Below, one piece after another: positions 44,045 through 55,788 of a stretch of 64,000 nucleotides of DNA (its first letter is position 1; each line of letters begins with the position of its first letter). The position numbers were made by a program, and so were the translations under genes. The notes beneath the pieces were generated by a model, which worked only from the letters and a program-made list of their open reading frames with translations, ran no database searches and was not told the DNA's origin. The stretch covers positions 4,328,915 through 4,392,914 of the forward strand of contig BCKC01000004.1 of assembly GCA_001600455.1 (NCBI GenBank), given 5' to 3'. Source of the DNA: Endocalyx cinctus. Lineage: Eukaryota; Ascomycota; Sordariomycetes; Amphisphaeriales; Apiosporaceae.

Positions 44045-47000
44045 TTTTATTTTCTCTCTCTTTCCCTTCTATTTATATAAAGAAGATATAACCGAGTTTA
44101 TGTTACAAATTGTGGCGCAGGCAACTAAGAAAGAAAGAAATGAAGAGATAAAAAAAAAGGACGTTTGAACGGGATAGAGTTGCCGAAAAGTACGTAAGGT
44201 TTCACGTAAACTAGTGTAGGTAACACCACAGGTATGGGAGATCAATTACATAGGTTCCGCCCCCCAAGGGATTTTCTTGAAGAAAAAAAAAAAAAAAAAA
44301 AAAGCGAAATGTAATAGGGACAGGGTAGTAGGTTATATGGTCTGGGGTAGATTCTTGTCCACGGGTCACACTTTCGGGATTGATAGGGTTCTTGTGCAGT
44401 AGTGGACTCAAATCAGAGTGCCTAATGTCTATTGATTTATAGGACGATGATATCATAAGGGAGATATACGGATATATAATATACAAGTTGCGTATACTGA
44501 ATAAAAAATATATATAAAATAATAATAATAAAGAAGATAATGAGGTACACTGGCAGAACTGACAGACAGACTGACAGAACTAGTTGACCGGATGGACAAT
44601 GGGAGGTTTTTTTTTTTTTTTTTAATTACCTGTCAGCATGTGAAGATCTTGTACGAGGATCTTGTATGAAAGAGGTGGGGTATCGACTACGTATGTACAT
44701 TAAAAAAACGCGTGAATTAGGGAAGTGAATTGGGGGAATTGGAGAGGGATAGAGAAGACAAGGAATTTGCTGTATTCTATCGTTGCCGTTTTCCGAGACG
44801 GTCCCGCAATTCCACGATTTTGGAGGGGAGAAGATCGAAACTTACTCGCGTACTTTGCAAGGCTCCAAGGAACTAAAGAGATAAGGATCACCTTAAAAAC
44901 TAGGGTATGTTACTCGCGGGAAATCTTGCAGACGTATTGCATGTAAAATCTTTGGAATCATTTTATCAACCAATTAAAACCAGTCGCATAATTTAATTGG
45001 GATTTAGATATTCAAGCACGGTACCTGGGTACTAATGAAGTGAAGCTATTCAGATTAGACGCTTTATCTAAGTCTTGAATAACTGTGGTGTTTTGAAGAT
45101 AATGTTCAGCGCTCGCCTTTCTTTTCTAGTGTAACTACTTACTTAAGGACTTAAGTATTTACTAGTAAGCAAGTCAGCACGCTGACATGCTATTTACGCC
45201 ACTAAACTTACAACTGATAAGGAATTTAGTTGACTTTTACTATCCCCACCTTAGGCTTGTTCGTAGGTCATATTAGGTGTTAGAAAATACACAACTAAGG
45301 GTTACGCAGCAAGTAGCATCATAGTAAAGTAAGAAACCCGTCAATTATGATGGGATTGATTCACGATATCTTCATATCATCGCATCCTATTTTTTTGATC
45401 TTATGTCTCATATCTTTGGATTAGTTTTGATTGATAGGATCGCAAGATACCCCTGAAATTCCTCCCCGCAGGCCTGACAGCCCTGGCTTACCCCTGAGCC
45501 CATAGTTCCGAGGGTAATCATACATGTAAGCGCACTTATGCATCACGCATGTTATGTACCGTCGGCTACACGCCTGAGTTTATCCGTTCTTCAAAATACC
45601 GAGGCGAGCCACAACGACATATCACGTGTTTCTTCGGTGAACTTGTTATCATCCATTATAAGGTCTCAAAAATACAGCGGTAAATAATAGTTGCTTATGC
45701 TGACCCGAGAGATATGCAAAAAGGCATACGAGCAGTGGTCGGGATATTATAACATTGGCGATAGTAAAATAATCGGTACTTGAATTCTATCAGCCAGTTA
45801 ACTACCTACCGGTGTCCTTGTTTAAATATATTGTCCGCGACGTGTGTCTGCGCTTCAGAACAGCGACAGGCTTTTTGGGTTCAAAAATTGGTAAAGACAT
45901 TTCTGTCTCATGCCTCTCCTAGAAGCAGCAGAGTTATGAGGCTGTCAGGGGTATCACTCCACATAGACCCAGGATACAGTGTAGCTGTAGCTGTATATGT
46001 AGTGAAAAATATCTATATAAAGTCGGATTCCCTCCTCTTTCTTCTACGCAGTAAGAAGACTTGAAGGATCAATAAAGATGCGAGCTAGGTCTTAAGCTTA
46101 TTCCACCTAGCTGCTTAGCTCCGTATATCCTGGTGGCCCATCTTCCATTTCAACGTGCACTTACTCTACCTCATCATCATATAAATACAATTACCCTAAC
46201 GGACGGAACCTAAGCTTGCGGAAAATCAGATGGAGAATCAAGACTTAGCAGCCGGTTTCTTGTCTTGGCCCTCGTTCTCGGGTCCCGTACTAAATTGAGT
46301 ACCGCCTGGATAACACGCATTTGTCCTCAAAACTTTCTATCATTTGAGAGGAAGCCCCCGTCTGCATTTTACTAAGTTATACATTCAAGGACGCTGCGAA
46401 CTGCGTAGGCGCGCGTCTCGCGAGTAGACTAGATCTTGATTTGTGAACTCCCTCGACGGAGACCCTGACAGGTCGATTTCTTGGTAGACTATCAAGTTAC
46501 TTGTTCATTCTTCTTGCATGGACTTGCGGCGTATATCGATATCTTCCTCGTTACTATTGAACGCATCTTGTTTGAATAGTGATTTTGATATACCCATGCT
46601 AGAGGAAGTGATATGAGTGAGTGTCGATGTCTATGTCTTGCGTGAGTAAAAATACCGATCTGATAGGGCGACAAGAAGGTTATATATATATATATGTAAA
46701 GTATATGAGCGGTGAAGAGCTGGAAAGAATCTCGAAACGAGGAGCAATGAACCCCTATAACCACTGAATAGGGAGGAGTGGTAATTTAAGTCACGTAAAT
46801 GAAAAGATCGGTATTCGAATAAGTGGTCATCAAGTCATTTCCGTTGTCATGCGAGTTTCAAAACGTCAAAGAAATTGTTGGGTAACCATAATTCTCGTAG
46901 TTGTTTTTTTTTTTTTTTCTCCGTGCGTTTTCGTAACATTGATATTGAGTTGATGGCTCAACGTCGATCAACTTGATTCGATTTGGGCTACATAGACTAT

Positions 47001-48140
47001 TTACGAGGCGGAGTTAGAAATCACTGACCTACTTGGAGACCCCGTATTTACATTGTATATTTACAAAATAAAGTAAGGATGTACGGAGCTTCCTAGCGTT
47101 GAGTGGGATAGTATCCATTTATATCTCGTATTGAAAATGATGAGCAAAAATCGGGTGAAACCTGTACAAGTAGCGGTATCCATTACTAGTTTGACTGGTG
47201 GCTGCTTGGACATGGCATTGATTCTGACAGCTCAACTAGACACCACTACGTATGAATTTGAATGACGTCAGGGATTATAATTTACGTAAAAATAGACTAA
47301 AAAGATTCTAGAAATAAAATCGAATCTAACGGGTTTCTTTCCTTTTGACTATAATAACAATACTAATAATAATGCTAGGACTGTTAGGTTAACGTTCTGT
47401 AACGTAGTAGAAATGATTCGGTTACGGCGGATCTTTACACGGACACCGATTCGGCCATAGCGTTAGGAGGCAGTGAGTTTTTAGTACCGAATTTTGTCGG
47501 TAACTCCACTAAACGGAACCGGAATTGGAGTGCCTAACCTTGCGCATAACACGAGAAAATTAGAAGGTAATTTACTATGAATTTTACCAAAAGCTTGTCG
47601 AGATAATTGTGGAATATTATCGAAATCTGCGAGTGATTCCGGGGGGGATTAGCTTTAGCGTTAGAAACAACTGGTACTGGTACTTTGTACTGTATTACAG
47701 TATACTTGCACACCAACGCTAAACCAATCAATGCCTTACAGTATAATTTATTTTTATTTACTCTGTACTCCGTACAGCATACTCTATCTACTGCTCTGTA
47801 ACGCCGGCGAAGAAGAAATACGAAATCCAATCCAATTTGCTACAATTCGTTAAGGGTCAAAAATATCCTGGTAAACGAAGCGGCAATTTCCTCACCATAA
47901 TCATAACATATTATTACCTAATTTAATCCTTTTTGGACTATCTTCACTCTTGGCTGCTTATTGTATAAATAACTTCATCCTTCTCACTTCAAAGTATTCT
48001 TTTTTTTTTCTCTATCCTCATCATCAACATCAGATCAGCCACATTCGCTACAAAACAATTACAATCGTTTCTAATACAGAAAATATTTAATTAATTTTTA
48101 ATATTTTAAGCCACTCGCTTTTTTAATCAAATCAATCAAA
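44045..48140. other. Long intergenic region, no convincing gene
   Basis: About 4.1 kb between divergent genes, AT-rich. Homopolymer runs lie near 44281, 44607 and 46903, and a (TA)n tract near 46682. Open frames of 60-98 codons are scattered on both strands without motifs or splice partners. The final about 180 bp are the promoter and leader of the small secreted protein gene. Confidence 0.5.
47964..47970 (+). promoter_or_regulatory. Candidate TATA box of the small secreted protein gene
   Basis: TATAAAT lies 171 bp before the ATG at 48141. It is followed by a CT-rich stretch (48001-48030) and a CA-rich leader, an arrangement seen in strongly expressed fungal genes. This is a motif match only. 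Confidence 0.4.
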
Positions 48141-48713
48141 ATGGTTTCCTTCACCACCATCGCTCTCCTCGCCACCTCGGCCCTCGCCGCCCCCGTCGTC
48201 GAGCGTCAGATGGACATTCCCGAGGGTTGGACCTGGTCCGTCGAGAACTGGACCGCCGGCTGCGGCCGCCAGACCTGCTCCTACAACTTCAACGTCACCG
48301 TCCCCACCGTCGAGGGCGTCATCGGCGGCGTCACCGCCTACTGCTCCGGCGTCGAGACCGACGACACCTTCCGCAGCTGCCAGATCATCTACGGCGTCAA
48401 CAACGGCGTCTCCGCCAAGTTCCTCAGCCGCGAGAACGCCGGTAACGGCGAGGGCCCCAGCCAGTTCGCCATCAGCTTCGAGAAGGCCAGCTACGAGGGA
48501 AGGTAAGAATTTTTTTTTTTTTGTCTTCTTCTTCTTTTCTTTTTGATGGGACGTCAGAATAGGAATTTTCAAGAAAAGCTAACGTTTTTTTTTTAACCAT
48601 AAAATAGCCCCGCTTACAACTTCACTGGGTTCCACGACACCGTCTTCAACGCTGCCGTTGCCCCCGCTCAGAACTTCACCGTCCAGCCTACCCAGGTCAC
48701 CGCCATTGCTTAA
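48141..48713 (+). CDS. Small secreted cysteine-containing protein
   Basis: Two exons, 48141-48502 and 48608-48713 (105-nt intron, GTAAGA/ATAG), give 155 residues. A signal peptide with a clear hydrophobic core (MVSFTTIALLATSALAAP) is followed by a possible Kex2-type VVERQ site. The mature part of about 130 residues has four Cys (GCGRQTC, AYC, RSC) that could form two disulfides and several N-glycosylation sites (NWT, NVT, NFT). No membrane or GPI tail is present. Codon use is strongly C-ending, in sharp contrast to the AT-rich flanks, which suggests high expression. The features fit the broad class of small secreted fungal proteins, including effector candidates and abundant conidial or wall proteins. 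I do not recognise a named family. Confidence 0.9.
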
Positions 48714-49405
48714 GTTGCGTGACGTCGAGGGAGTAGGATTTCAAGTGGAGTACGATGGAAGGATAATTACGTGATATCTTGTCACATCTGTTTATAAGCA
48801 TATTGTACAGCATTTGCATATATAGAGGACTGATCATAATAATGGCCATACGATTCTGACCTGATGAACAAAACATCGCTTTCATTTCTGCTTGATTCCG
48901 CGTGCCATGTTACGTCAGCTACTTTAAATACTGTAAGAACCCACCTCAATCGGCAAGATCCTTGTCTGTAGATCATGTGAAGTGATGAATCTTGTAGTTG
49001 AGGCCCATCTAACTATGCGGCTATCTCCCGAAAACCACGGTCGATCGTTCTGCATTGAATAAACTTGACCTAGCCCCATCTAGATCTCCAACGATTACCA
49101 TATTGAGCAATCATGTCTCGTCTGATTCGACCGTGGCAGAAGTAACACAGGATGTTAACGTTGCACGACGGCTTGGCGCATTCGCAACTAGTACAAATAC
49201 TAACAAGCTGCTCATGATAATAAGACATGTCATTAATAATATACAGAGTACTCACTTCTATTCTAACCTGTTCATTGACCAGGAAAAATCATGACTTTAA
49301 TGGTGATGGAGATATATTAACTAACTGACTGTCCAACTATCCTGAATACCAGTACTTTGAAAAGTATCGAAAAATAGATTTTGCGCTCAAATGTTAACCT
49401 TGGAG
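48714..49405. other. Intergenic region between convergent genes
   Basis: About 690 bp, AT-rich, holding the 3' UTRs of the secreted protein gene and the P450 gene. A 79-codon frame near 49055-49294 lacks features. No other element seen. Confidence 0.5.
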
Positions 49406-51281
49406 TTAAATACCATGCTCCGTCTTTACCGCGGGATGAAAGTTCACCATTAAAGGAGCCTTCGTCCAAAGACCATTAACTTTACATTCTGCCACCCAAT
49501 CTCCATTCCCCTCCCGTAACTCTTCCTGGGCCAACGTCCAATCCAAGCTAAACACCATCTTAGCGAGGGCGACGCGCATTTCCACCCACGCGAGGTTGAT
49601 ACCCAGACAAATGCGCGGGCCGATACTAAACGGCGCCGTGAACGGCTTCTTTTTCTTATTCTTCTTCTTCTCGCCGTCCACGTCATCCTGTTCCTGTTGC
49701 TTCTCCTGCTTCTTCTCGTCGTAGCCGTACTCGCCGTCGTCGTCGTCTCCGCCGCCGTTCGTTACCAACCACCGCTCCGGATCGAACGCGTCCGGATTCT
49801 CGACGTTCTCGACGTGTCGATGCACCACCCACGGGTCGGCGAAGACGGTCATCCCCGCGGGCACGTACGCACCGTCGACCGTCTCCCCCGGGGAGACGCG
49901 CGGCCCGCCGATGGGCGAAGGCGGGAACAGCCTCATGGTCTCCTCGAGGACGGCGTTCAGGTACGGCAGCGCGGCCGCGGCGTCGCCGGTGATCTCGTCT
50001 CCCGACCGGAACCTGCTCCGGACTTCTTCCTTCAGGGCCCGAAAGGAATCCGGATCGCGCGCGAGGAACCAGACGGCGGCGGCGAGCGCGCTCGCGCTCG
50101 TTTCCGACCCCGCCGTCAGGAAGATGCTCGCGTTGCACGCGAGCTCCGGCAGGGACATGTCCGATTTCTGGAGGACGGTCGACATGATGTCCTCGCGGGG
50201 GTTCGTGCCGTCGGTCTCCATCGCGACGCGCTTGCGGGTCTTCTCGAGCGTCAGGACCGCGTGCTCGCGGGTGCCCTTCATCGTGTCGCGCATCTGGCCC
50301 GGGATGAAGGGGAGGACGGGCAGCAGCAGCTTGATGAACGGAACGCGGTTTCGGAGGCTGAAGATGGTTAAGCCGTACATGGACTGGACGAGGGACGTGA
50401 CCCAGGGGTGAGACTGCGCGTCCCGGACGGCGTTGAAGGATTCCCCGAATACGAGAGTGCCTAGATATCTATGCGTAAGTCTCGATAGTGGCAGAAAAAA
50501 AAAAGTGAGTAAAATATGGTACGTACCCATAATATCAAAAGTGAGCCATTCAAAGGCTTTCGTTACGTTTGTCCCCTTCGGTCGTGATTTGGTGCTTAGT
50601 GCCCCGCTAGTCATCTGCTTGACTAGAAGATCAACGTGTTCTTGAACCACGTGCTCCTGCTCTCTTAAAGCATTGACGCGGAAGCTAGGTGCGAACAGCT
50701 TCTGAAGCCGAGCGTGGTTCTCCAGGTCCATTTCGTAGGCGATGTTGCTTATGGGGCCAATATCATAGAAATAATTGGACTTCGTGAAGAACTTCCTCGT
50801 CTTGGACGGAGGACCGTAGATATCCTTTACCGATTGCGGGGTTATGAACGAGAGTGTATCTGGTGCGATTCGGACGATATCGCCTTGTATTGAAGAGAAA
50901 ATCATATTAGTACGATGAGTACGAAAAAAAGAAGCGAGAATGGTAATGGCGATGAATAATGCTACTAACCATATTTTTCATGAGCATTCCTAACAATATG
51001 ATGCCAGTCTCCTCCTACCCATGCCCAAGCCAACCAGACCTATGTTACGTTAATAAGTCGATAGTAATTTCTCTCAAATCATTTTCTTACATGAGTTATA
51101 GCAGCTAGTCGTGGCCCTGGATATTTTGCCAAAGGATGGAAATACAAAACATAGACTATCCATACTACGCAATATCCTATGAACTGTGTCCTGAGTTAGC
51201 AACGATACTAGGCGTGAGTATTCAATAAGAGCTACGTACGGAGAGAAGAAAAAGGCTCGCGATGGAGGTAAAAGTAAGCAT
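49406..51281 (-). CDS. Cytochrome P450 monooxygenase
   Basis: Five exons, 51281-51240, 51183-51091, 51039-50970, 50883-50527 and 50460-49406, give 538 residues. An N-terminal anchor (FIGYCVVWIVYVLYFHPLAKYPGP) is rebuilt across intron 1. The I-helix is AGSETSA, the K-helix ExxR is EETMRLFPP, the PERF-type segment is FDPERW, and the haem loop is FSIGPRICLGINLAWVEMR, with the ligand Cys in place. It is an ER-bound monooxygenase that needs a P450 reductase. Between PERW and the haem loop lies an unusual insert of about 40 residues rich in Gly/Asp then Lys/Glu/Gln. Intron 4 (50461-50526, 66 nt) has no stop in frame. The family number and substrate are unknown. Minus-strand oxidoreductase neighbours suggest a shared pathway. 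Confidence 0.92.
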
Positions 51282-53240
51282 GATATTAACTTTCCGTCGG
51301 TTTTCATTTGGTCTGCAAGTGTGATGAAGAGTTAAATTCTATGAAATTTTATCTTAAGAAGCCCTAATACTCCCTATTATATACATAAGACATACCCATC
51401 TTATTATGCAAATACCGTTACATTGAAAATTATTTCAGTGCAAGGGTTCGTCTAATAGTACATCTTCGCCCGCGCAATGGCTCTTGTCCTTCCTATACGA
51501 TAACCGCTTGGAACCCACAACGCATAAGGGGGGGGGGGGGGTTGTCATTCTCCCAGTGGATGATAGTCTGGTCAAATCACATGATTAGAAATCAGAAAAA
51601 ATAAGCAGATTAGGGTGAACGGATATCTATTAAAGGAATATTTTCCCGAGGCCAGTGGGACTCAAAAGTGTGGCAGGCTGGTTGATGCCGTGGTGTACTA
51701 TGTAGGTATGCATCTCAATACTGCATTAGACATGGATTGGAAAGTTGCATGACTTGAAAGATCTTGGTAACCTGGATTTGATGTAGTACCGAGCTCTTAG
51801 GCTTGACGATGATTAGAGAACCATACATTTGATGTTGGGATCAGGGGCGCCCCTGAGGCCGCTGAATTGGTTAACTTCTCCGCATCTACGTAGAATATTT
51901 GCCATGTAACTGGATTACTGTCGCAATGAATGTGACTTAAAATAATTTATTTTGTTATTACTGAGATTGAAGTTGACCAATATCACATATATAATCATTG
52001 GATAGAATATGTCATCAAACATGAATAAATACCAATAAGGGTAAAGCATGGGTATGCGTAAGTTATCTTTGCGGCAAAACATACTGCTAAGCAAAGAACC
52101 AATAACGTTTTTATTTGGTCATCAAATATGCACCATGTTAAACAAGATACTACTCTACGCATGTCGTTAAGCCATTGATAGGGTGAAATGTACTTTCAAC
52201 ATGCAAGCCAATACTCTTATTCTCTCATAAGCTTACAATGCGTACAGTTTTAATGACTAGCCAAATACTACGTTATGTGATAATTGTTCCACTGAATTGA
52301 CTCAGGTTACCACGCCCTATGTAATTCGGCTAGATAGATTAATAGATACATCGGGAAGATTGCATGGCATCGGGTAATCGTGTGCTTCCCGAAGATTGAA
52401 TACGGTTGAATTTACTGGCAAGAAAAGAGCACTGGACAAAGGAAGAGATTACGACGTGGCAAAAGAATCGAAGCAGCCATCGAAGTGATTTCCCACTTTA
52501 TGAATGTGCAATACCCAGAAAGATGATCACCGTGATAGCAAGGGGATCAGCTACCTAAATGATGATAAACGGATCTCCGAAATCTTACCCCCTTCTTTTC
52601 CTGAACTTAAAAATTACCTAGGAACATCTAGGGGAGGTGCTATAGTATATAATGTTTCTTAGACTATATGTATAACTCAGTATTCTTCACAAATTATATC
52701 GATAGCGATTCTTTTTTTGTTTTTTGAAGGTAATGAAAAAAAGAAGCAATACTATAAGTTGCCGAGACAGGTATCGTCATCACCTCACTTGCACAGAAGA
52801 TTACTTATACCCCGCAGCTTACGGACCAGGGACAGACTGGGCACATGTACGTTTATGGGTATCCCAGGGCTTATGACCCCACTATCGATTTAAGAACTGG
52901 TCTGGTTGCAGGACTAGGGATCGTGGCTCCATAACCGATCTTGAAGCCTGCCGCGGGCCGTAGGACCCAACCATATGACAGACCGAGCTTATACCATGAT
53001 GTATGTAGTATGGGGCGTGGTTACATGAGCGAATGCAGTTACTCCGAAGCTTGGTTGTTTCTTGGTATAGGAGTAAAATATTATCCGAATCTGATAAAAT
53101 TCTTCGTAGCAGTCTGTATAAGCTGCTACAAGCTGGCTAAGTCTTTTAATATCATTTCCTCCTATGATATGTTGAGATATAGCTAGCCTGAAGCTTAAAG
53201 AAATATCTGGATAACGTGCGAGGATTGAAGAAATGACATA
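51282..53240. other. Intergenic region with a G homopolymer
   Basis: About 2 kb between two minus-strand genes, AT-rich. It holds a run of 14 G at 51528-51541, rare in this AT-rich spacer context and prone to length error. No gene recognised; an 81-codon frame near 52941 has no distinguishing features. Confidence 0.5.
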
Positions 53241-54104
53241 TTATACATCCACAGGATCGCATTTCGAAGCAATCTCTTCCCAAGCATCAAGATCAGCAAG
53301 CGTCTCCCTAGCGCTATCCCCAATAGCCTTGATCGAATCGCCGCCGAGCGGCGCGAAGCCGGGGAGTTCGCGACCGGCGGCGAGGCCCGTGGAAGTGATG
53401 ATATCGTAAAGAACCTTGACCCCCTCCGCCGTGTCGCCGAACTGGTTCCCGTGAATACCCGAGATCGTGCCGTCGATCTCCCGATTCAGCTTCTCGTAGT
53501 CCGGTACCCGGCTGACGCTCGTCGTGCCCATGTTATCGGCCGGGTTCAGCAGCTCGGTGCGGAAGTAGCCCGGCTCGACCAGGCAGTGCCGGATTCCGAA
53601 CGGCTTGATCTCCTCCGCCATCCCGATCACGAGCCGTCGCAGCGCCGCCTTCGCCGCGTTGTACAGGTTGCACCCGTACATCGGGTACCAGGCCGCCATG
53701 GAGCCGATCGTGACGAGCGTTCCGGACTTCTTGGCGCGCAGGTGAGGCAGCACCGCGCGGTACACGTTGACGGGACCGAGCGTGTTGGCCTGGAACTGGG
53801 CGAGCGTCTGCTCGGGCGTGCACTCCTCGACGGTGCCGATCTGCGCGAACCCCGCGTTGTTCACCACGATGTCGACGGTGCCGTATATGGCGATCATAGC
53901 CTGGATAGAAGCCTCTACCTGCGGCAGGGACTCGTTGTGGTCCAGGCGAGCCGGAATAGCGCCGGGGATCTTGCCGGCGAGCTTTTCTGGGGATCGAGTG
54001 GCTGCTATGACCCGGTTTCCGCGGGCGGCGGCTAGTTTGGCTAGCTCGAAGCCGAAGCCGGTAGAGCAGCCGGTTATGATCCAAATTGGGGATGAGGAGT
54101 CCAT
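53241..54104 (-). CDS. Short-chain dehydrogenase/reductase (classical SDR)
   Basis: A single exon of 287 codons starts at ATG 54104. The cofactor motif TGCSTGFGFELAKLAAARG is at about residue 12, NNAGFAQ at about 87, the catalytic Ser in TIGSMAAWYP, and the YNAAK catalytic Tyr/Lys at about 150-155, followed by PGYFRT. These define a complete, probably active classical SDR that reduces or oxidises a carbonyl/alcohol with NAD(P)(H). The Arg following the first strand (AATRSPEK) suggests an NADP preference. There is no signal or membrane helix. It lies between a P450 and a broken hydrolase, all on the same strand, as in many fungal specialised-metabolism loci. The substrate is unknown. Confidence 0.93.
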   Translation of the reverse strand: MDSSSPIWIITGCSTGFGFELAKLAAARGNRVIAATRSPEKLAGKIPGAIPARLDHNESLPQVEASIQAMIAIYGTVDIVVNNAGFAQIGTVEECTPEQTLAQFQANTLGPVNVYRAVLPHLRAKKSGTLVTIGSMAAWYPMYGCNLYNAAKAALRRLVIGMAEEIKPFGIRHCLVEPGYFRTELLNPADNMGTTSVSRVPDYEKLNREIDGTISGIHGNQFGDTAEGVKVLYDIITSTGLAAGRELPGFAPLGGDSIKAIGDSARETLADLDAWEEIASKCDPVDV

Positions 54105-55788
54105 TTTCTTTTTCTTTTTTTCAAATATGGAACATTCAATGAACCGTTAACCTTAGTTGGATATATCGCGCAGAGGTCAGTATGAGGTTAGAGTGGCGCG
54201 ATACGTTACCTTGGAAAAACTGAAGTAGTTATTTTAAGCAGAAATATAATTATAACAAGTCTATCGATTGTGCGATTATGAAGTTTTATATATCTCACCC
54301 TGCCACGAAAAAATAATGCGATTACTCAGAACCTACATTTTGTGTGATATTTGTGGACATTTTACTTAGTGTTGATGCATATCTTGCGAATATTACAGGG
54401 GTTACTGATACGTCTATTCTCTATACTATGCTGTGTGATGTTGCAGTAATACTACGTCAGGTATTTACTAGCTACAGTTTCCTTTGACTTTGAATTTTAT
54501 TTTGATAAGAGATATGATCCTTATACGTCGCATCGTGAGGGGTTCGCCATTTCTGCTAATGCCTATATTGGCGATATGTTGCGTTAAGGATACCCCAAGG
54601 CTATATCTATTAAGACCCTATAACTGAAGATGCACTACTATCAGCCATTTTTAGCTGTCTCTCTCAACATAATCTTGTCTATGTTTTATTGATTCGAATT
54701 ATTATATTTTTGCGCGCTTTTAAATTGCGACGAACTTTGATCTCAATCAAAAATGATTACGACTGTAGATCTCGATAGATTCTGTAATTAGGTGGTAAGG
54801 GAGCAATTAAGAATAAGAAGAGCAGATACCGAGGTCAAAAGAAAGTAGTATATCTATCTTGTGTTACTGTTACCTCGGGCTATTCACGGCGGAGTGTTAG
54901 ATCGTCTCATGGTAGTAGCCTGAGCTGAGGCTAGAAAAGCTAAAGGGACACAGATAACTGACGGAATAGAAGTCCCGGCATAACAAATGTCATATAGAAT
55001 TACACATTATTCTCTGCTATCATCTTAGGTACACGATACCTTACGTACCGGGATTTTCAGGGATTTATTTAAGAATGAAGCCTGTGATATGGACTCTGGC
55101 ATCACCGTGAGCGTGCATAAGCTAGCATGTCGTTGAATATGCTGTGCTACAGTCCTCTCTAATGGGACGCTACCATTCATCAAGTTAGCTCTTTTTAATT
55201 GGTCCATAATCAATATCTAACCTGACATCTTGTATCTGATGGTGAGCTGAAAAGGAGCCGCATTGGGGTAATACTTGAAACTTGCCTTCTAGAAATGGTC
55301 TTATCAGTTTAGTAATATTTGCCTCTTAAGAAGCCGAACTTATATCAGCTAAATTGGCAAGATGCTTTCTATAAGCCAAATTCTGTCAAGTTTCCGTCAA
55401 TTAAAGGGAAATATGATCCTGGAAGAGTCTTTTAGGCTTAAGAAGATGATTGACAGAGAGGTGGGCAATGTTATCTTGAATAGACCACTATGTACGAAGA
55501 CAAGATGAAAAGCTTTACCCGGACTAAGACTTGTTCAGAAAAGGTCACCTCGAGCATTCCCATCGGTTAGGCGGGATTCAATATGCTTATCATTGAATAA
55601 CAATGAATATCGAGTGAATAGTAGGATGCAAGTTTAGATGTCCTACACAGAATTAAAGATTTCCTAGACTAAGCTCCCACCATTATGCGTCTTCCCCCTA
55701 TTTCCATACTTAAGATATTAATTACTATCCTATTCGTGGCAAGAACCACCAAATTATCAGGTGGGGCAAGCCACTTAATTTGTTCCAT
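54105..55788. other. Intergenic region, nothing recognised
   Basis: About 1.7 kb between the SDR gene and the broken hydrolase, AT-rich. It contains only short overlapping frames. I found no repeat or RNA gene. Confidence 0.5.

Noticed and set aside
49683..50411. Arg-rich and other long frames opposite or within the P450 gene
   Set aside because: Shadows of the GC-rich P450 exon, with no features of their own.
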